Shown: positions 44,135 to 47,766 of the stretch, piece by piece
Layout of the letters: each line of letters starts with the position of its first letter
Position numbering within the stretch: the first letter of the stretch is position 1
Assembly: GCA_024680155.1 (NCBI GenBank)
Contig: JAILCM010000146.1
Location: 1-47,766, forward strand
Length of the DNA stretch: 47,766 nucleotides
Origin: Treponema sp.
GTDB taxonomy: Bacteria; Spirochaetota; Spirochaetia; Treponematales; Treponemataceae
Direction of reading: 5' to 3'
Made by a program: the position numbers and the translations under genes
Notes under the pieces: generated by a model
Database searches by the model: none
What the model saw: the letters and a program-made list of their open reading frames with translations, nothing else
What the model was told of the DNA's origin: nothing

Positions 44135-45154
44135 CTAGTAGTGAATTTTCTGACGTGCGCGGACTTTTTGGATTAGTTCATTGTCTTTTTCTAGCATGTT
44201 GATTATATCCCAGTGCCAGTCTAAATCTTTAGGCGGAAATAACGGCGGGCTCGGTGGCTTTCTGCGGGAATTTGCTTCTTTTATAATTGTAATTAAATCT
44301 TCAAAAGTTGATTTGTCGGCAAGGCGAACAAGATAAGGCTCTTTATCGCGGGCAAGAAGAGTTTTATCAGAATTAAAAACGTAATCTTCGGGGTGGAACT
44401 CAAACGAAGGCTGCATATTTCGGATGTAGGTGCGGCGGCCTTTTGTACAGGAATAAACGTTTCCAGCGCTAAATAGATGTTTGTCTACATAAAAAGAATC
44501 ATCATCATATTCTGCAAGAACTTTGTCGTCGGTAAAATCCATGCCGCTTTTCCAGTAACGGATGTCGTAAAGTTTATTATCCTGAATATAAAAGCCCGGA
44601 ATATTTTCTTTTTCAACCTGCGAAGCAACTTTTATGCCCTCGGAAGCAACATTTCCACGCCAAAAGCCATTGTAAGGATTCTGGTCAACTACACCACTCG
44701 CTGTATATGCAACTGCATCATCATTTTGCGGATATTCAGGCAAATCTTTTACAAGAAAATCAAGATACATTTTTCCGTCAATCACGCAGACTGGAACAAG
44801 ATTTTTTTCGTGCTTTGAATAATTTAAGTTCAGCTCCCAAACATCAGAAACTTTTGCCTTAGAAATTTCGGAAAAAGAAAAAGTGATATTTTCGGCTGTT
44901 CGCGGAGTGGGAATATTTCTGTGTCGGGTGAATTCCTGCGATTTTTCAGGGCTTTCTGCGGCGCGGTCGTAAAACCATCCGTAATATTCTTTTAAAATAA
45001 TTACAATTTTTGGATTTTCATCGCCTTCTTTCTGTTCAAAAAAAACAAAACGGTCTTTACCTTCCCAAATACCCGCAAGTTCATCAGGAAGATCTAGCGC
45101 AAAAAGAGCGGAAATATAGAAAAAAGTCGAAATCAAGAGAAAAAGCTTTTTCAT
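44135..45154 (-). CDS. exported protein of unknown function with DELxGxWEGxD motif
   Basis: The family is not recognised. A signal peptide (KKLFLLISTFFYISALFALD) is followed by a 320-residue mature protein that starts DELAGIWEGKDRFVFFEQ. It shares this motif with the exported protein at 22948-23805. The rest is rich in Trp, Tyr and charged residues (YYGWFYDRAAESPEKSQEF) and looks beta-rich. The track's GTG (45157) lies one codon before the ATG used here. A weak promoter (TTGCAA, 15 bp, GATAAT) and the absence of a Shine-Dalgarno are noted. It precedes the YesM-like gene on the same strand. Confidence 0.72.
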   Translation of the reverse strand: MKKLFLLISTFFYISALFALDLPDELAGIWEGKDRFVFFEQKEGDENPKIVIILKEYYGWFYDRAAESPEKSQEFTRHRNIPTPRTAENITFSFSEISKAKVSDVWELNLNYSKHEKNLVPVCVIDGKMYLDFLVKDLPEYPQNDDAVAYTASGVVDQNPYNGFWRGNVASEGIKVASQVEKENIPGFYIQDNKLYDIRYWKSGMDFTDDKVLAEYDDDSFYVDKHLFSAGNVYSCTKGRRTYIRNMQPSFEFHPEDYVFNSDKTLLARDKEPYLVRLADKSTFEDLITIIKEANSRRKPPSPPLFPPKDLDWHWDIINMLEKDNELIQKVRARQKIHY

Positions 45155-45181
45155 CACTTTATTATCGGAAGAAAAAGATTA

Positions 45182-45210
45182 TTGCAACATCGCCTTTTTC
45201 AGTTTATATT
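45182..45210 (+). promoter_or_regulatory. promoter of thiI, leaderless geometry
   Basis: TTGCAA (45182-45187), 17 bp, TATATT (45205-45210) and 6 nt (TACGTT) precede the thiI ATG. TTGCAA is palindromic and may also serve the divergent exported-protein gene. No Shine-Dalgarno is present upstream of the ATG. Confidence 0.6.
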
Positions 45211-45216
45211 TACGTT

Positions 45217-46407
45217 ATGACTTATTTGGCTAAAATTGGTGAGCTTACATTGAAGGGCTCAAACTTACAGGAATTTGAAAATCTTTTAAAACACAATGCT
45301 GCACAATGTCTGGAAGGACTTAACTGCAAGGTTACGCTTCGTGCCGGACGATTGTATATTGATTGCGAAGAAAAAGCTGCAGAAAAAGTTGAGTTTACGT
45401 TAAATCATCTTATTGGAATTACGGGCTGGGCTAAGGTTACTGTTTGCGAAAAAACAATTGAAGATATCAATAAAGCAGTTTTTGATGTTGCAAAAAAAGA
45501 AGCTGATAAGGGCGCAAAAACTTTTAAGGTAGATGCCCGTCGTGCTGATAAAAGTTTTCCGCTTAATTCTTACGAAATTTGTTGTGAAGCAGCCGGTGAT
45601 GTTGAAAGCATTATGAAAGTTGATGTTCACAAACCTGATACAATTATTTATGTTGAAGTTCGCGAAAAATGTTTTGTTTATGCCGAAACAAATGTTGGCT
45701 GCCGCGGACTTCCTGTTGGATGCAGTGGAAAAGGACTTTTACTTTTAAGCGGCGGACTTGATTCTCCTGTTGCAGGTTACAGAATGCTCCGTCGTGGAAT
45801 GAAAATTGAATGCTGTTATTTCCATTCTTACCCTTACACTTCCGAAGAAGCTAAGCAGAAAGTTGTGACTTTGGCACAAAAACTTGCCTATTACGGAATA
45901 AAAACTTATTTGAACGTAATTCCTTTTACCGAAGTTCAGATGAAAATTAAGCAGAAGGCTCCTGAATCGTGGGCTACATTGATGCTCCGAGTCTGCATGA
46001 TGAAGGTTGCAAATATTCTTGCAAAACGCTGTAACGCAAAGTGCATTATTACTGGTGAAAGCGTTGGCCAGGTTGCAAGCCAGACTATTGAAAACATGAC
46101 AGTTACTGAACATTTTGCAGAATTCCCAATGATGCGTCCACTTTGCGGGTTGGATAAGGAAGAAATTATTAAGACGTCTGAATTTATAGACACTTATGAA
46201 ACTTCAATTTTGCCTTACGAAGACTGCTGTGTACTTTTTAGCCCACGCCACCCGGTTTTGCGCGGAACAATTGAAGAAGCCGAAAAGATTTACGCCGAAC
46301 TTGAAGTTGATGACCTTATTAAAAAAGCCTACGACGAACGGGAAATTGTAAAATTGACTTTTGCTGATGAACCTGTGTGGAAATGCCAACAATCGAAAAT
46401 CCGTTAA
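45217..46407 (+). CDS. thiI: ThiI, tRNA 4-thiouridine synthetase (no rhodanese domain)
   Basis: This enzyme puts sulfur on U8 of tRNA and, in some organisms, contributes to thiazole synthesis. The track start (45010) is an open frame extending into the divergent gene; the ATG at 45217 matches the family start (MTYLAKIGELTLKG). The 396 residues carry a ferredoxin-like and THUMP domain (residues 1-165) and a PP-loop domain with LLSGGLDSPVAGYRML. The C-terminal rhodanese domain of the E. coli enzyme is absent, as in many bacteria, so a separate sulfur donor is likely. Cys in YEDCCVLFSPRHP is conserved. Confidence 0.94.
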   Translation: MTYLAKIGELTLKGSNLQEFENLLKHNAAQCLEGLNCKVTLRAGRLYIDCEEKAAEKVEFTLNHLIGITGWAKVTVCEKTIEDINKAVFDVAKKEADKGAKTFKVDARRADKSFPLNSYEICCEAAGDVESIMKVDVHKPDTIIYVEVREKCFVYAETNVGCRGLPVGCSGKGLLLLSGGLDSPVAGYRMLRRGMKIECCYFHSYPYTSEEAKQKVVTLAQKLAYYGIKTYLNVIPFTEVQMKIKQKAPESWATLMLRVCMMKVANILAKRCNAKCIITGESVGQVASQTIENMTVTEHFAEFPMMRPLCGLDKEEIIKTSEFIDTYETSILPYEDCCVLFSPRHPVLRGTIEEAEKIYAELEVDDLIKKAYDEREIVKLTFADEPVWKCQQSKIR

Positions 46408-46456
46408 AAAACAAGCCGAAAGGGTTGTTTTAGGATTATCGATAAAACGGCACAGA

Positions 46457-46473
46457 GGAAAACTGTGTTTTCC
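46457..46473 (+). promoter_or_regulatory. stem-loop just upstream of the uracil-DNA glycosylase Shine-Dalgarno
   Basis: GGAAAA (46457-46462), a 5-nt loop and TTTTCC (46468-46473) form a 6-bp stem that ends one base before the GAGGA ribosome-binding site. It could affect translation. It has no following T-run, so a terminator is unlikely. Confidence 0.35.
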
Positions 46474-46483
46474 GAGGAAACTG

Positions 46484-47314
46484 ATGAAAAAGGAAGAAAA
46501 AGAACTGATATATAATCTTCTCAAAACTGCTGAAGCCTATGAAACAGGCTATTCTTCGAAGGCGTTTGCGGTGGCACCAGAATTTACGGATGATGTGGAA
46601 GCGGTTGCCGAAAACACGGCGGAAGAAACAACTACAAATAGAGCATCGGTACAGGGGGCGGACACAGACGCAATGGAAGTTGTAACTCAAACGGGCGCTT
46701 CAGGCTCAACCACAACAAATCCACTTTCCCCATCAGACGACGCTCTTCCAAAAGCTGGACTCAGTCTCGAAGAACTTACCGCAAAAATCATGCGTTGTAC
46801 AAGATGTCAGCTGGCACGTACAAGAAACAACGTTGTGCCTGGAATCGGTGTAAAAAATCCAGAAGTTATGGTTATTGGCGAAGGACCTGGCTACGACGAG
46901 GATATGAAGGGAGAACCTTTTGTTGGAAAAGCAGGCGTTCTTCTTGATAAAATGCTCAACGCAATCAATCTTGACCGTCACACAAACTGCTACATTGCAA
47001 ATATTGTAAAATGCCGTCCGCCGCAGAACCGCGATCCATTCCCGGAAGAACAGGCTGCCTGTATTTCATTTTTGGAAGCACAGATTCATATTTTAAAACC
47101 AAAGATGATTTTGTGTATGGGCCGAATTTCTGGCCAAAAGTTGCTTAATTCACAGGCTCCGATGGCTCAACTTCACGGAAAAGTTTTTGAATACAACGGA
47201 ATTCCGCTCATGGTAACTTATCATCCAAGTGCTCTGCTCCGTAATGAAGAATTAAAACGTCCTGCCTGGGAAGATTTAAAGGCCTTCCGCAGAAAGCTCG
47301 ACGAACTTAAATAA
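46484..47314 (+). CDS. udg: family 4 uracil-DNA glycosylase with long N-terminal extension
   Basis: This removes uracil from DNA in base-excision repair. The type-4 core carries an iron-sulfur cluster motif C-x2-C (RCTRCQLARTRNNV) and a second pair 15 residues apart (KCRPPQNRDPFPEEQAAC). The catalytic and binding regions are VIGEGPGYDEDMKGEPFVG and MVTYHPSALLRNEELKR. The ATG at 46484 has GAGGA 5 nt upstream; the track start at 46361 lies inside thiI. The protein has 276 residues, with an extra N-terminal part of about 100 residues that is acidic, Thr/Ala-rich and probably disordered. It may attach the enzyme to another protein. Confidence 0.93.
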   Translation: MKKEEKELIYNLLKTAEAYETGYSSKAFAVAPEFTDDVEAVAENTAEETTTNRASVQGADTDAMEVVTQTGASGSTTTNPLSPSDDALPKAGLSLEELTAKIMRCTRCQLARTRNNVVPGIGVKNPEVMVIGEGPGYDEDMKGEPFVGKAGVLLDKMLNAINLDRHTNCYIANIVKCRPPQNRDPFPEEQAACISFLEAQIHILKPKMILCMGRISGQKLLNSQAPMAQLHGKVFEYNGIPLMVTYHPSALLRNEELKRPAWEDLKAFRRKLDELK

Positions 47315-47350
47315 AATCGAACAAACAAAATATAAATACAAAAGGCAAAA

Positions 47351-47766
47351 ATGTATCTTGAAGTGCTTTTAAACCTTCCTGTTAATCAGGGATTCACCTA
47401 TTCCTATATTCCGCCTCAAAACGAAAAACCGGAGCTTGTTCCGCAAATCGGTAAACGCGCTGAAATCATGTTCGGGAATAAAAAGACGGAAGGTTTTATT
47501 ATAAGCATGGGAGAAACGCTGCCTGCCGACTGCCCGGTACCTCTTGAAAAAATCCGCCCGATAAAACGAATAATCGACAAAGAACCGCTTTTTTCGGAAG
47601 AATTAATTAGTCTTGCAAAATGGGTTTCGCACTATTATCTTTGCACGCTTGGGGAAGCTGTATTTTCGATGATTCCTTCGGGACGGCGTGAAACAAGTGC
47701 TGGCGGCTTTTCTTTTGAAGAAGAAGTTGGCCAGAAACAAAAAAATGAACTTTCGGATGAACAGAA
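47351..47766 (+). CDS. priA: PriA primosomal helicase, N-terminal part (cut by the window edge)
   Basis: PriA reloads the replisome at collapsed forks. The frame opens at ATG 47351, with AAGGCAAAA just upstream, and runs off the right edge. The first 138 residues match the 3'-DNA-binding domain (MYLEVLLNLPVNQGFTYSYI; VPQIGKRAEIMFGNKKTEGF; SLAKWVSHYYLCTLGEAV). The helicase motifs lie outside the window. Identification rests on the distinctive N-terminal domain. Confidence 0.88.
   Translation, partial: MYLEVLLNLPVNQGFTYSYIPPQNEKPELVPQIGKRAEIMFGNKKTEGFIISMGETLPADCPVPLEKIRPIKRIIDKEPLFSEELISLAKWVSHYYLCTLGEAVFSMIPSGRRETSAGGFSFEEEVGQKQKNELSDEQ

Noticed and set aside
45010-45216. N-terminal 69 residues of the track ORF for thiI
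   Set aside because: They overlap the divergent exported-protein gene and precede the family's usual start; the promoter lies inside them.
46361-46483. N-terminal 41 residues of the track ORF for the uracil-DNA glycosylase
   Set aside because: They overlap the 3' end of thiI; the ATG at 46484 has a strong Shine-Dalgarno.
1-47766. tRNA, rRNA, CRISPR arrays and insertion sequences
   Set aside because: No cloverleaf-capable intergenic stretch, no rRNA signature, no regularly spaced repeats and no transposase were seen.

Overview
The window is AT-rich spirochaete chromosome, most likely a host-associated Treponema other than T. pallidum. The main evidence is one long minus-strand flagellar operon in the treponemal order (flbD-motA-motB-fliL-fliM-fliY-fliO-fliP-fliQ-fliR-flhB-flhA-flhF-flhG-unknown-fliA-fapA). 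Spirochaetal-looking lipoproteins, a type-2 isoleucyl-tRNA synthetase and motility-associated (Maf/DUF115) glycosyltransferases agree with this. Species cannot be named from the sequence alone. No rRNA, tRNA, CRISPR array or insertion sequence was seen, and no gap between genes exceeds about 200 bases.

Layout. 1-1417: the end of an integrated element, with a truncated small membrane gene and a tyrosine integrase, sitting just beyond the last flagellar gene. 1560-18044: the flagellar export, switch and motor operon, with a good sigma70 promoter in front of flbD. 18244-20330: an OmpR/EnvZ-type two-component pair. 20368-22359: hemW and a signal peptidase I whose catalytic lysine appears to be arginine. 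22482-23805: smpB and an exported protein. 23817-24861: YrdC/Sua5 and an FtsB/DivIC-like protein. 25006-33340: a tight five-gene operon with a 1016-residue acidic repeat protein, an unknown protein, two Maf glycosyltransferases and a membrane protein with a degenerate GGDEF domain. 33337-39127: ileS, a lipoprotein, a long uracil phosphoribosyltransferase and a TPR lipoprotein. 39254-41798: a glycosyltransferase, a PlsC acyltransferase and a CrtO-like membrane protein. 41740-45154: a YesN/YesM-like regulator pair and an exported protein. 45217 to the end: thiI, a family-4 uracil-DNA glycosylase and the start of priA.

How the genes fit together. The large operon builds the export apparatus, switch and stator, and encodes the late-gene sigma factor FliA. 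The Maf operon is a plausible flagellin-glycosylation module and may itself be FliA-controlled, because a perfect GCCGATAA box lies upstream; its -35 is poor, so this is a hypothesis. The acidic protein and the degenerate GGDEF protein are the least explained members.

The most unusual regulatory signal is a repeated promoter geometry: smpB, the glycosyltransferase gene, thiI and the YesM-like kinase gene each have -35, 17 bp, -10, then only 6-7 bp before ATG, with no usable Shine-Dalgarno. This suggests leaderless mRNAs. Several other genes start with TTG behind a good Shine-Dalgarno, so a number of ORF-track starts were moved.
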